From: Flavobacteriaceae bacterium GF1
GTDB lineage: Bacteria > Bacteroidota > Bacteroidia > Flavobacteriales > Flavobacteriaceae
DNA: 64,000 nt
Assembly (NCBI GenBank): GCA_009797885.1
Contig: WNKP01000006.1
Span: 266,507-330,506 of the forward strand
Reading direction: 5' to 3'
Shown here: positions 16,273 to 24,238 of the stretch, piece by piece
How the letters are laid out: the number at the start of each line of letters is the position of its first letter
Position numbering within the stretch: position 1 is the stretch's first letter
Translations under genes and position numbers: made by a program
Notes under the pieces: model-generated
What the model saw: the letters and a program-made list of their open reading frames with translations, nothing else
What the model was told of the DNA's origin: nothing
Database searches by the model: none

Positions 16273-19200
16273 ATGAAAGCTAAGTTACACTTTGTTTTAT
16301 CAATAACCATACTTTTTAGTGGGTTTTATGGCTTGGCCCAGGAAGGCTATTGGAAGCAAATGCAATCTTCGGTTTCCAATGGTACTTCCAAGTTGTCAAG
16401 TGAAAAGACTGTTTTTGAATTACGTCCGGATCAATTTGGGAAAGTCCTCCAACAAATTGACGTGGAAAAATCCGAAATGCTCCAACTTCCCGACCAGCAG
16501 GGCAATTTGCGTGCTTTTACGGTAAGGGAAACCCCTGTATTCCATCCGGACCTCGCTAAGAAATATCCACAGATTCAATCTTTTACCGGGACTTCACTGG
16601 ATGGTGAACAAAGAGTTCGTTTTAGTTATTCCCCCAAGGGATTGCAAGGCACATTGCTGGACTATAAAACAGGAGTACGCAGTTTCATTGAAAAGGAGGA
16701 TGGAATCTCACACAGGTACCATGTCCACCAAGGATCCAGAACAACCGAAAAATCCGGTTTTATATGTTCTACCATGGGTATATCCGGTCTAAAACATAGT
16801 CTTACATCAAAAAATCTTGTGGGTGATCGGATTCTCAGGAAATATAGGATAGCCGTATCCGTAACAGGCGAGTACACCACTTATCATGGGGGAACGGTCA
16901 CGGATGCCCTAACGGCCATTAATGCAACCCTTACCCGGGTCAATGAAGTTTTTGAAACAGATTTGGGGGTGACTTTGGAACTTGTTCCCAATAATGACTT
17001 GGTCATATTTACCAATGCAGCTACAGACCCCTATACCGGGAGCTTCAACGCCCAAGTTCAGAATACGCTAAGTACCATTATCGGGGAGGAAAACTATGAT
17101 GTTGGACATTTATTCCACAGGGATAATGATAGCGGCAACGCTGGATTTATAGGTTCCGTTTGCGTGGACAATAGAAAGGGAAGTGCATTTGCTTCGGCAC
17201 TTGTTCCGGAGGGCGACCTATTCGATTTGGATTTTGTGGCCCATGAATTGGGGCATCAATTTGGTGCCAACCATACGTGGTCTTTTCAGTCCGAAGGAAC
17301 CGGAGTCCAATCCGAACCTGCGAGTGGAACCACTATTATGGGTTATGCCGGTATTGTGGAGACCGACAATAACGTGGCTCCCAATGGGGACGATTATTTT
17401 CACCATAACAGTATAGTTCAAATCCAGGATTATTTGGAAACTACCAGCTGTTCCCAAAACACCACATTACTAAATAGTCCTCCCATTCTAAATCCGTTAT
17501 CAGACCATATCATACCCAAGGGCACCGCATTTGTCCTTACCGGTGACGCAACGGATATTGATGGGGATGTCCTGACCTATGCATGGGAACAAATTGATGA
17601 TGGCGTGGTCATAAGCTCCACTTTTGGTCCCGACAACGTTTCCGGGGCCAATTTTAGATCGTTGCCGCCAACAACGAGATCCTCTAGGTATTTTCCGCGA
17701 CTTTCCCGGATTCTCAGCGGCAACCTGGAACAGCTGAACCCAATTACCAATGATGCCTGGGAGACCGTTGCCAATGTGGAGCGTGAACTAAACTTTGCCA
17801 TAACGGTAAGGGACAATAATGCAGAAGGGGGACAAGTGGCTTCGGACTCCGTAAAGATCAGTGTGGTGAATGGGGCCGGACCATTTGTGGTCACTTCCCA
17901 AAATAGCAATGAGGTCTATACTGCGGGAAGTGTACAGGACATTACCTGGGATGTTGCCAACACCAATACGGCTCCCATTAATGCCGAAACCGTGGATATC
18001 CTGCTATCAACGGACGGAGGTTCCAGTTTTTCCGAAGTATTGGCAGAGGATGTCCCCAATACCGGTCTTGCACAGCTTCAACTACCCGGAATTGCCACTA
18101 CGAATGCAAGAATCATGGTCATGGCCAACAACAATGTTTTTTTTGCCATCAATAGTTCGCAATTCACCATTGAAGAATCCCAGGCCATTCTCAATATTGA
18201 TCAATTGGTCCGGACTACTTGCCAACCAAATGCTATTGTAGTTCCTTTTGTATATGAAACCTATGGTGGTTTTTCAGAGCCAATGGATTTGACCGTAAAC
18301 ACTTCGGTGCCATTCACTATTTCTTTCTCGCAGGACAATGTGGTGGACAATGGTACGGACGTTACGTTGACCCTTGGCAATGTGGAGAACGTACCCGTGG
18401 GGTCGCATCAAGTAGAGGTGGTGGCTACGGGGCCCAGTTTTTCTACTGCTACCATTTTACAGGTCAATGTGCAGGATAATACTTTTAATGATGTTGTTCT
18501 TACCTTCCCAGAAGATTTAGCTATAGGAACCCGTATTAATCCTGAGTTTACCTGGCAGGAAGACACTAATTTTTCATCATTCGATATAGAAATTGCCACT
18601 GATGAAGCGTTCACTGATATCGTTGAATCGGCACGGGTATCCTTTAATTTCTATCAAAGTTCTGCCCTCCTCCCCGAAACTACATATTATTGGCGGGTAA
18701 AACCCAACAATCCATGTGGGGAAGGGACTTTTGGGCTGCCCTTTAGTTTTATCACCTCCGTGGTCAATTGCAAGGTTTTTAGTGCCAATGGGCAACCTTT
18801 GGAGATTTCCGCAGAAGGCACCCCAATAGTTACGTCCAGTATCTTTTTGGCTGAAAATTTGGTTATATCGGATGTGAATGTAAATCTTGAACTGTCCCAT
18901 ACCTTTTTGGAAGATTTGGTGGTAACCTTAATTTCTCCTTTAGGGACCAAGGTCGTATTGGTTTCAAAGAATTGTGGCGATTCAAATAATATTAATGCTG
19001 TTTTTGATGATGGGGGAGATCCCATAAACTGCTCTGGTAACCCAGCGATTTCGGGTATTGTAAAACCTTTGGGGTCATTATCGGCTTTAAATGGGGAATC
19101 AACATTGGGGGAGTGGATATTGGAGGTTGAGGATACCGTACCTTCTGATGGGGGGTTCCTGGAAGATTTTTCCCTGGAATTTTGTGTTGAAGGAGCTTTT

Positions 19201-20025
19201 AGGCCCGATGATGATGAAGATGGCGTCTTTGATGATGGGGATGACCTTTGCCTGGGAACGCCAAAAGGTGTCCAGGTGGATACTTCCGGATGTCCGTTAA
19301 ATGCCTTCCCGTCCAATAACTTTTCTGTTTCCATACAAAGTGAAGCCTGTAGGGGGAACAATGATGGTGCCGTTTCTATTTCTGCCTTGGATACTACAAT
19401 CGATTATGCGGCAACCCTAACGGGAAATGGAATTGATATATTGAATCAATTTACGGAAGAAGCACAATTTGTAAACCTGGGTTCAGGAACCTATCAACTT
19501 TGTATCAATGGTAGTGATGGGTCAATCAACTATAGGGAAACCTGTTTTGAAATTGTAATTGAAGAGCCTGAGGAATTAAGTGTGTTGGCAAATTTACTGG
19601 CGAATGAAAACCAGGTGCGCTTACAGATGTCCGGAAGTGAATTCTATTCCATTGAACTGAATGGATTGGTTACCCAGACCACCGAAAGTGAAATCACACT
19701 GAATTTAAACAAAGGATTGAACCAATTAAGGGTATCAACGGGATTATTGTGCCAAGGCGTTTTTGAAACACAGTTTTTTGTTGGGGATGCCCCTGTGCTT
19801 TTGCCAAATCCAACCTCGGATTGGGTGACCATTACATCCCAATTTCAGAATCAAGATGTAATGGTCAATGTCTTTGGTTCGGATGGGAGGTTAGTGATGC
19901 AACGGCTAAAGCGGACCACAAACTTTATTTTTGACTTGGACGTTACCAGATTATCCAACGGACTGTATTATTTGGTAATGGAGTCCAATGGGGTGTCCTT
20001 AACCACTAAAATGATAAAACGATGA
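16273..20025 (+). CDS. Secreted reprolysin-type zinc metalloprotease with T9SS type A sorting domain
   Basis: A 1250-residue exported protease. There is a signal peptide (LSITILFSGFYGLAQ), then a propeptide, and a catalytic domain at about 185-400 with the zinc motif HELGHQFGANH (from residue 324) and the Met-turn TIMGYAG near 356. These are diagnostic of metzincins of the M12B type. Then come Ig/FN3-like beta domains, a proprotein-convertase P-domain-like region (about 865-975: SHTFLEDLVVTLISPLGTKV), an Asp-rich thrombospondin type 3-like calcium loop (DDDEDGVFDDGDDLC), and a C-terminal type A sorting tail (PNPTSDWVTI to LTTKMIKR). Its stop overlaps the start of the lipoprotein gene (ATGA). 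Confidence 0.92.
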   Translation: MKAKLHFVLSITILFSGFYGLAQEGYWKQMQSSVSNGTSKLSSEKTVFELRPDQFGKVLQQIDVEKSEMLQLPDQQGNLRAFTVRETPVFHPDLAKKYPQIQSFTGTSLDGEQRVRFSYSPKGLQGTLLDYKTGVRSFIEKEDGISHRYHVHQGSRTTEKSGFICSTMGISGLKHSLTSKNLVGDRILRKYRIAVSVTGEYTTYHGGTVTDALTAINATLTRVNEVFETDLGVTLELVPNNDLVIFTNAATDPYTGSFNAQVQNTLSTIIGEENYDVGHLFHRDNDSGNAGFIGSVCVDNRKGSAFASALVPEGDLFDLDFVAHELGHQFGANHTWSFQSEGTGVQSEPASGTTIMGYAGIVETDNNVAPNGDDYFHHNSIVQIQDYLETTSCSQNTTLLNSPPILNPLSDHIIPKGTAFVLTGDATDIDGDVLTYAWEQIDDGVVISSTFGPDNVSGANFRSLPPTTRSSRYFPRLSRILSGNLEQLNPITNDAWETVANVERELNFAITVRDNNAEGGQVASDSVKISVVNGAGPFVVTSQNSNEVYTAGSVQDITWDVANTNTAPINAETVDILLSTDGGSSFSEVLAEDVPNTGLAQLQLPGIATTNARIMVMANNNVFFAINSSQFTIEESQAILNIDQLVRTTCQPNAIVVPFVYETYGGFSEPMDLTVNTSVPFTISFSQDNVVDNGTDVTLTLGNVENVPVGSHQVEVVATGPSFSTATILQVNVQDNTFNDVVLTFPEDLAIGTRINPEFTWQEDTNFSSFDIEIATDEAFTDIVESARVSFNFYQSSALLPETTYYWRVKPNNPCGEGTFGLPFSFITSVVNCKVFSANGQPLEISAEGTPIVTSSIFLAENLVISDVNVNLELSHTFLEDLVVTLISPLGTKVVLVSKNCGDSNNINAVFDDGGDPINCSGNPAISGIVKPLGSLSALNGESTLGEWILEVEDTVPSDGGFLEDFSLEFCVEGAFRPDDDEDGVFDDGDDLCLGTPKGVQVDTSGCPLNAFPSNNFSVSIQSEACRGNNDGAVSISALDTTIDYAATLTGNGIDILNQFTEEAQFVNLGSGTYQLCINGSDGSINYRETCFEIVIEEPEELSVLANLLANENQVRLQMSGSEFYSIELNGLVTQTTESEITLNLNKGLNQLRVSTGLLCQGVFETQFFVGDAPVLLPNPTSDWVTITSQFQNQDVMVNVFGSDGRLVMQRLKRTTNFIFDLDVTRLSNGLYYLVMESNGVSLTTKMIKR

Positions 20026-20705
20026 GGAATTGGACAGCCGTAGTTGTTTTTGGCCTCCTACTCGGATGTGGGGGAGGGGATGATGGCCCACCACCTTCAC
20101 CAGAAGGGGTTGTATTGGTATTTCCCTTTGAGAATTCTGAGTGTACCACAGGGGTGGATGTAACTGAGGACCTTAGTCAAGTAACTTTTGAATGGCAACC
20201 AGCCAACAATACGGATAATTACACCCTAACGGTAATCAATTTACTTACCAATATACCACAGACAATTAGTACAACAAGCACTTCTGTGGCCCTTTCCATA
20301 GAAAAGGGCGCGCCCTTCTCTTGGTCCGTACTGTCTACCAATAATGAATCTGACGAAACCGCCACTAGCGAATCCTGGCTTTTCTACAATGCAGGTTCGC
20401 AGACAACCTATGCCCCGTTTCCAGCGCAAATCAGGTCACCCGAAGCAGGCAGTACGGTGCAGGCGACAGCTAATGAGGTGGTACTTTCTTGGACCGGTGC
20501 GGATGTGGAAGGGGATATCGAAACTTTTGAGGTTTATTTCTCTGAAAACAACCCGCCGGAAACACTTTTGATTACTACTGATCCACAAACTATGGAAACT
20601 ATGGGGAATGTGGTTTCAGGTCAAATTTACTATTGGAAAGTCATTACCATTGATGCAGAAGGCAATAAATCGGATTCGGGAGTCTTTGATTTTAAGGTGT
20701 TTTAA
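20022..20705 (+). CDS. Lipoprotein with two fibronectin-III-like domains
   Basis: A 227-residue protein. The lipobox LLLGC with an adjacent Gly/Asp-rich linker (GGGDDGPPPSPEG) sends it to the outer membrane. Two beta-sandwich domains follow (about 30-125 and 130-227), with the NYTLTVINL and FEVYFSENNPPETL strands of FN3-like folds. The coupling (ATGA) to the upstream secreted metalloprotease suggests they work together, perhaps as a surface partner or inhibitor; that is inference. It resembles, in layout only, the lipoprotein at 39064. Confidence 0.8.
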   Translation: MRNWTAVVVFGLLLGCGGGDDGPPPSPEGVVLVFPFENSECTTGVDVTEDLSQVTFEWQPANNTDNYTLTVINLLTNIPQTISTTSTSVALSIEKGAPFSWSVLSTNNESDETATSESWLFYNAGSQTTYAPFPAQIRSPEAGSTVQATANEVVLSWTGADVEGDIETFEVYFSENNPPETLLITTDPQTMETMGNVVSGQIYYWKVITIDAEGNKSDSGVFDFKVF

Positions 20706-20710
20706 AGGGC

Positions 20711-21343
20711 TTAAGTGCCATTAAAGAGGTTCATGGTGTTTTTTGCGCCAGCAAAAATAAAGGAACGTATAAGTTCAGTGCTTCTTTTCAAGCGCTCTTC
20801 TAAAGCTTGTTCTTCACTTTCCGTCCATTTCCCCAGTACGTAGTCCACTTGCCTGCCTTGGGAAAATTCTGCACCAATGCCAAAACGAAATCTGTGATAG
20901 TGAGTGGTCCGTAACACATGCTGAATATCCTTTAATCCATTATGTCCGCCATCACTTCCCTTGCCCTTTAAACGCAGCGTTCCAAAGGGAAGGTTAATAT
21001 CATCCGTAACGATAAGTACATTTTCCAATGGGATTTTTTCGTGCTCCATCCAATATTTCACAGCTTTTCCACTAAGGTTCATATAGGTCGAAGGCTTAAG
21101 GCATACTATAGCCTTTCCTTTAAACTTAAAACTGGCCACTGCCCCCAATCTAACATCTTTAAATATAAAATCTTCCTCCGTTGCCAACTGGTCCAAGACC
21201 GCAAATCCAATATTGTGTCTTGTCCCGGCATATTTTTCCCCAATATTGCCCAGGCCTACGACCAAAAACTTTTTCATGCCATCGATTTCTTCAAGTATAG
21301 GTGCACTGGTGTTGGTCAACAGTGATTTTAAAAATTGAAACAC
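20711..21343 (-). CDS. pth: Peptidyl-tRNA hydrolase
   Basis: A 210-residue esterase that frees tRNA from stalled peptidyl-tRNA. It shows FLVVGLGNIGEKYAGTRHNIGF with the catalytic His, the KPSTYMNLSGKAV segment with the conserved Asn, the LIVTDDINLPFGTLRLKGKGSDGGHNGLKD loop region and the HYHRFRFGIG motif. The start is taken as GTG at 21343 (reads MFQFLKSLLT), which matches the short N-terminal extension usual in Flavobacteriia; a core-only start is the ATG at 21277. Converges on the lipoprotein gene with a five-base gap. Confidence 0.93.
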   Translation of the reverse strand: MFQFLKSLLTNTSAPILEEIDGMKKFLVVGLGNIGEKYAGTRHNIGFAVLDQLATEEDFIFKDVRLGAVASFKFKGKAIVCLKPSTYMNLSGKAVKYWMEHEKIPLENVLIVTDDINLPFGTLRLKGKGSDGGHNGLKDIQHVLRTTHYHRFRFGIGAEFSQGRQVDYVLGKWTESEEQALEERLKRSTELIRSFIFAGAKNTMNLFNGT

Positions 21344-21362
21344 TTTGTTTTTCTTCAAAAAT

Positions 21363-21398
21363 AAAAAAGCATCCGAAACAAGGAGTCCGGATGCTTTT
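21363..21398 (-). terminator. Terminator between rplY and pth
   Basis: An 11-base stem (21365-21375 with 21388-21398, core AAAAGCATCCG) with a 12-base loop, followed on the minus strand by TTTTTTATTTTT-type sequence. It lies after rplY and before pth, so it should limit read-through into pth. Confidence 0.7.
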
Positions 21399-21418
21399 GT
21401 TTCGATAGCGTTAAAAGG

Positions 21419-22060
21419 TTAACTTTCCGCTGATGCCGCTGCATCTGCTGAAGGTGCTTCCGCACCCTCTGCTGCGGCACCTTCTTCCTCTTCTTCCTCT
21501 TCATCCGCAACAGCATTACGGGAGGCCTTCACTTGTACAACGGTAATGTTGTCTGGATGCACAATGGTATACTCATCCGTTCTAAGGGTTTCCACGGCTA
21601 CCTTACCCCCAATTTTTAATTTGGAAATATCGACGGTAATCTCGTCTGGAAGCAAATCCGGTAATGCCTTCACAGAAAGCTTTCTTTTGCGGAACAATAG
21701 GCGTCCACCATTTCTGACCCCCGGAGAATTTCCTTCCAAACGGACAGGGATTTCCATGGTTACGGGCTTGTCCTTAAAGAGCTGATAGAAGTCGATATGC
21801 AAAATCTTATCCGTTACCGGATGAAATTGAATATCCTGTAATACAGCTTTGAAGGTCTCACCACCTTCCAATTCAACTACCGCTGTGTAGGCATTGGGGG
21901 TATACACTAAATCTTTAAACGCGATTTCATCAGCTGAAAAGTGCATTGGTTTTTCCCCTCCGTACAGCACGCAAGGGACCTTTCCAGCATTACGTAAGGC
22001 TTTGGTCGAAACCTTGCCCACGCTTTCTCTTTGGGATCCTTTGATCGTAATTGATTTCAT
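21419..22060 (-). CDS. rplY: 50S ribosomal protein L25 (general stress protein Ctc type)
   Basis: A 213-residue ribosomal protein that binds 5S rRNA. The N domain ([19 protein letters not shown], then [11 protein letters not shown]) and the [12 protein letters not shown] strand fit the longer CTC/TL5 form. The last 35 residues are an acidic, Ala/Glu-rich tail ([13 protein letters not shown]). It follows prs at a 71-base gap and has a terminator after it. Confidence 0.95.
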   Translation of the reverse strand: MKSITIKGSQRESVGKVSTKALRNAGKVPCVLYGGEKPMHFSADEIAFKDLVYTPNAYTAVVELEGGETFKAVLQDIQFHPVTDKILHIDFYQLFKDKPVTMEIPVRLEGNSPGVRNGGRLLFRKRKLSVKALPDLLPDEITVDISKLKIGGKVAVETLRTDEYTIVHPDNITVVQVKASRNAVADEEEEEEEGAAAEGAEAPSADAAASAES

Positions 22061-22131
22061 TTTTTCTAATAAATAATTAAACTTTCATTGTATCGATTTG
22101 CCGGGCAGTTCACTCCTGGCGTAGTCGAAGG

Positions 22132-23073
22132 CTACATAATAAATTTGGACGAGATTGAAGTATTGTGGTGCACGCGGTGCATGACATCCGCGAATAGTTC
22201 CGCACAACTTAAAACCCGTATTTTTTCACTGTTTTCATGAGAAGGAATAGAGTCTGTTATGATCAATTCCTGTAACTTGGATTTTTTAATTTTTTCATAG
22301 GCATCACCGGATAACAGCCCATGAGTGGTAATGGCCCGCACACTCAATGCGCCCCTTTCCATCATCAGATCGGCCGCCTTGGTCAGTGTACCAGCGGTAT
22401 CCACCATGTCATCCACCAATACCACGTTTTTGCCCTTTACTTCCCCGATCAATTCCATTTTGGAAATAACATTGGCCTTGGCACGTTGCTTGTAACAAAT
22501 GACCACATCACTTTCCAGTGCTTTGGAATACGCATAGGCCCTTTTGGATCCCCCCATGTCCGGGGAAGCGATACAAAGGTTCTCCAGATTAAGGTTTTGT
22601 AGATAGGGAAAGAAAAGGGTGGAGGCAAACAAGTGATCCACCGGTTTTTCGAAAAAACCTTGAATTTGATCGGCATGCAAATCCATGGTAATGATCCGTG
22701 TTGCACCCGCAGTTTCCAACATTTTGGCAATCAACTTGGCTGCAATTGGAACCCTGGGCTTATCCTTTCTATCCTGTCTGGCCCACCCAAAATAGGGCAT
22801 TACCGCTGTAATATGTCTTGCTGAGGCCCTTTTGGCGGCATCCAGCATCAATAGCATTTCCATCAAATTTTCCGGGCCGGGATTGGTGGAACCAATGATA
22901 AAAATTCGGGCCCCTCTTATGGATTCCTCAAAGGAGGGCTGGAACTCTCCGTCACTGTATCTTGAGAAATGTACTTTTCCCAAATCGGCCCCATACGCTT
23001 TGGCAATATTTTCGCCCAATACGGTACTTTGCGTACATGCAAATATTTTTGGTTCCGGAACTTGATATGGCAT
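22132..23073 (-). CDS. prs: Ribose-phosphate pyrophosphokinase
   Basis: A 313-residue enzyme that makes PRPP from ribose 5-phosphate and ATP for nucleotide, His and Trp synthesis. It shows the ATP/Mg motif DLHADQIQGFF and the PRPP loop VVLVDDMVDTAGT, with the flexible loop around YFGWARQDRKDKPRVPI. Full length. Head of a prs-rplY(-pth) set; -7 box at 23124-23131. Confidence 0.96.
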   Translation of the reverse strand: MPYQVPEPKIFACTQSTVLGENIAKAYGADLGKVHFSRYSDGEFQPSFEESIRGARIFIIGSTNPGPENLMEMLLMLDAAKRASARHITAVMPYFGWARQDRKDKPRVPIAAKLIAKMLETAGATRIITMDLHADQIQGFFEKPVDHLFASTLFFPYLQNLNLENLCIASPDMGGSKRAYAYSKALESDVVICYKQRAKANVISKMELIGEVKGKNVVLVDDMVDTAGTLTKAADLMMERGALSVRAITTHGLLSGDAYEKIKKSKLQELIITDSIPSHENSEKIRVLSCAELFADVMHRVHHNTSISSKFIM

Positions 23074-23123
23074 TGCTTACAATTTATAACAGTGCTAAAA
23101 GCTAAGCCTGTTCAAAAGCGGTG

Positions 23124-23131
23124 CAAATTTA
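23124..23131 (-). promoter_or_regulatory. -7 promoter box for prs
   Basis: TAAATTTG on the minus strand, followed by CACC, matches TAnnTTTG and lies 51 bases before the prs ATG. The -33 element is not clear. Confidence 0.4.
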
Positions 23132-23176
23132 AAAATTAATCTGGCTTGCTAAAGGATAATTGTGGTTATTTTGGTT

Positions 23177-23204
23177 TTGGGATTCAAATTATTTTTTAGC
23201 TTTG
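23177..23204 (+). promoter_or_regulatory. Promoter of the tRNA-Leu gene
   Basis: TTG (23177-23179) and TAGCTTTG (23197-23204) are 17 bases apart and match the flavobacterial -33 TTG / -7 TAnnTTTG promoter. The start site would fall near 23211, just before the tRNA. Confidence 0.6.
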
Positions 23205-23215
23205 CAGTCCCATTG

Positions 23216-23299
23216 GCCGAAGTGGCGGAATTGGTAGACGCGCTGGATTCAAAATCCAGTGGTAGCAATACCGTGTGGGTTCGATTCCCACCTTCGGTA
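23216..23299 (+). tRNA. tRNA-Leu (anticodon CAA)
   Basis: A complete 84-base class II tRNA cloverleaf. The acceptor stem GCCGAAG pairs with CTTCGGT (first pair G-U), the D arm reads TGGCGGAATTGGTAGACGC, the anticodon stem CTGGA/TCCAG holds TTCAAAA with anticodon CAA, then comes the long variable arm and the T arm GTGGG-TTCGATT-CCCAC. The discriminator is A73, required for leucine. The CCA end is not encoded. It reads UUG codons. Confidence 0.95.
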
Positions 23300-23306
23300 C
23301 AAATTG

Positions 23307-23338
23307 AGCCCCTGAAATTTTTCAGGGGCTTTTTGTTT
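23307..23338 (+). terminator. Rho-independent terminator after tRNA-Leu
   Basis: A 10-base perfect stem (23307-23316, AGCCCCTGAA; 23321-23330) with a 4-base loop and a T run follows the tRNA by seven bases. Confidence 0.85.
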
Positions 23339-23417
23339 CAGATCAATTTTTCCCACCATTACGTCATCATATGCTTTTTAATAATCAATGGATAACCTTA
23401 AGCTAATTCAGGGAACC

Positions 23418-23425
23418 TAATTTTG
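23418..23425 (+). promoter_or_regulatory. -7 promoter box for the Crp/Fnr gene
   Basis: TAATTTTG matches TAnnTTTG and lies 35 bases before the ATG at 23461. The -33 TTG is missing; TTA occurs at about the right distance. Confidence 0.4.
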
Positions 23426-23460
23426 GAGTGGACATTCAGTGATTTCGGCATATCCTTGTT

Positions 23461-24081
23461 ATGGAACGACCAATCAATACAGACCACGAGAATTTTGACC
23501 TTTTCCATTATTTAAGGGATGGTTTGGGCCATAACCTCGACGACAAAGTATCTGAACTGATTGTTCAAAAAAATGAATATGTATACAAACCTGCATTGGA
23601 ACACAAGTATATTTATGAAGTGATCAATGGAGCCCTGAAGTTGGGAAGTTATACCGAACAGGGTGAGGAATTTGTCTATGATGTAGTATCGGAAAAAGAT
23701 TTCTTCGGAAATCTTAAATATCTCAACAATCAATTCTTTGAATTTTCAAAAACACTTACGGCTACCCGATTGCGGGTCTATCAATTGTCCTTTTTTAAGG
23801 GGGTAATCATAGAAGAACCCGCTATTGCAGAATGGTTTATCTCCTACATTGTAAAAAGATGGTGCACCGCAGAGAAGAAACTGCGCAAAATAAACGAAAG
23901 GAACACTTCGGAAAAACTTCGGTTTTTGGAATCCTATTTTAACAAAAATATCAATGATGATACGGGTTCCATGCACAAGCTGTATGACCTTTTAACCCAA
24001 AAGGACCTTGGTGATCTTATTGGGGCAACCCGACAGACCATCTCCAGTGCCTTGAAGAAAAAATCAGTTTCCACGATTTAA
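23461..24081 (+). CDS. Crp/Fnr-family transcription regulator
   Basis: A 206-residue regulator with an N-terminal cyclic nucleotide-binding-like beta barrel (about 30-120, for example VINGALKLGSYTEQGEEFVYDV) and a C-terminal winged helix (LTQKDLGDLIGATRQTISSAL). The classical cAMP-binding Arg/Ser residues and Fnr cysteines are not seen, so the effector is unknown. It lies divergent-tail to the TonB-dependent receptor gene, separated by a likely terminator; a regulatory link is possible but unproven. Confidence 0.88.
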   Translation: MERPINTDHENFDLFHYLRDGLGHNLDDKVSELIVQKNEYVYKPALEHKYIYEVINGALKLGSYTEQGEEFVYDVVSEKDFFGNLKYLNNQFFEFSKTLTATRLRVYQLSFFKGVIIEEPAIAEWFISYIVKRWCTAEKKLRKINERNTSEKLRFLESYFNKNINDDTGSMHKLYDLLTQKDLGDLIGATRQTISSALKKKSVSTI

Positions 24082-24186
24082 AACACCTGATGAAATACCC
24101 CAGCATACAATGAACCAGTTTCGTCCTTTTTCTCATCAGGGTCTATTTATAAAATTCATTTTAAAAAGTAAGGTGACGTTTTCATA

Positions 24187-24215
24187 AGAGGGGTTTGTTC
24201 AGTTCAAACCCCTCT
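24187..24215 (-). terminator. Stem-loop after the TonB-dependent receptor gene
   Basis: An 11-base perfect stem (24187-24197, 24205-24215; AGAGGGGTTTG) with a 7-base loop lies between the convergent regulator and receptor genes. The T run is weak on both strands, so it may act as a bidirectional or 3'-end hairpin. Confidence 0.55.
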
Positions 24216-24238
24216 CCATAGCTAATAAACAACTCAAC

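Noticed and set aside
23162..23395. Open frame across the tRNA-Leu gene
   Set aside because: It overlaps a perfect cloverleaf and a terminator and has no family resemblance.
24087..24140. Inverted CCTGATGA/TCATCAGG between regulator and receptor
   Set aside because: Only eight base pairs with a long loop; chance is likely.
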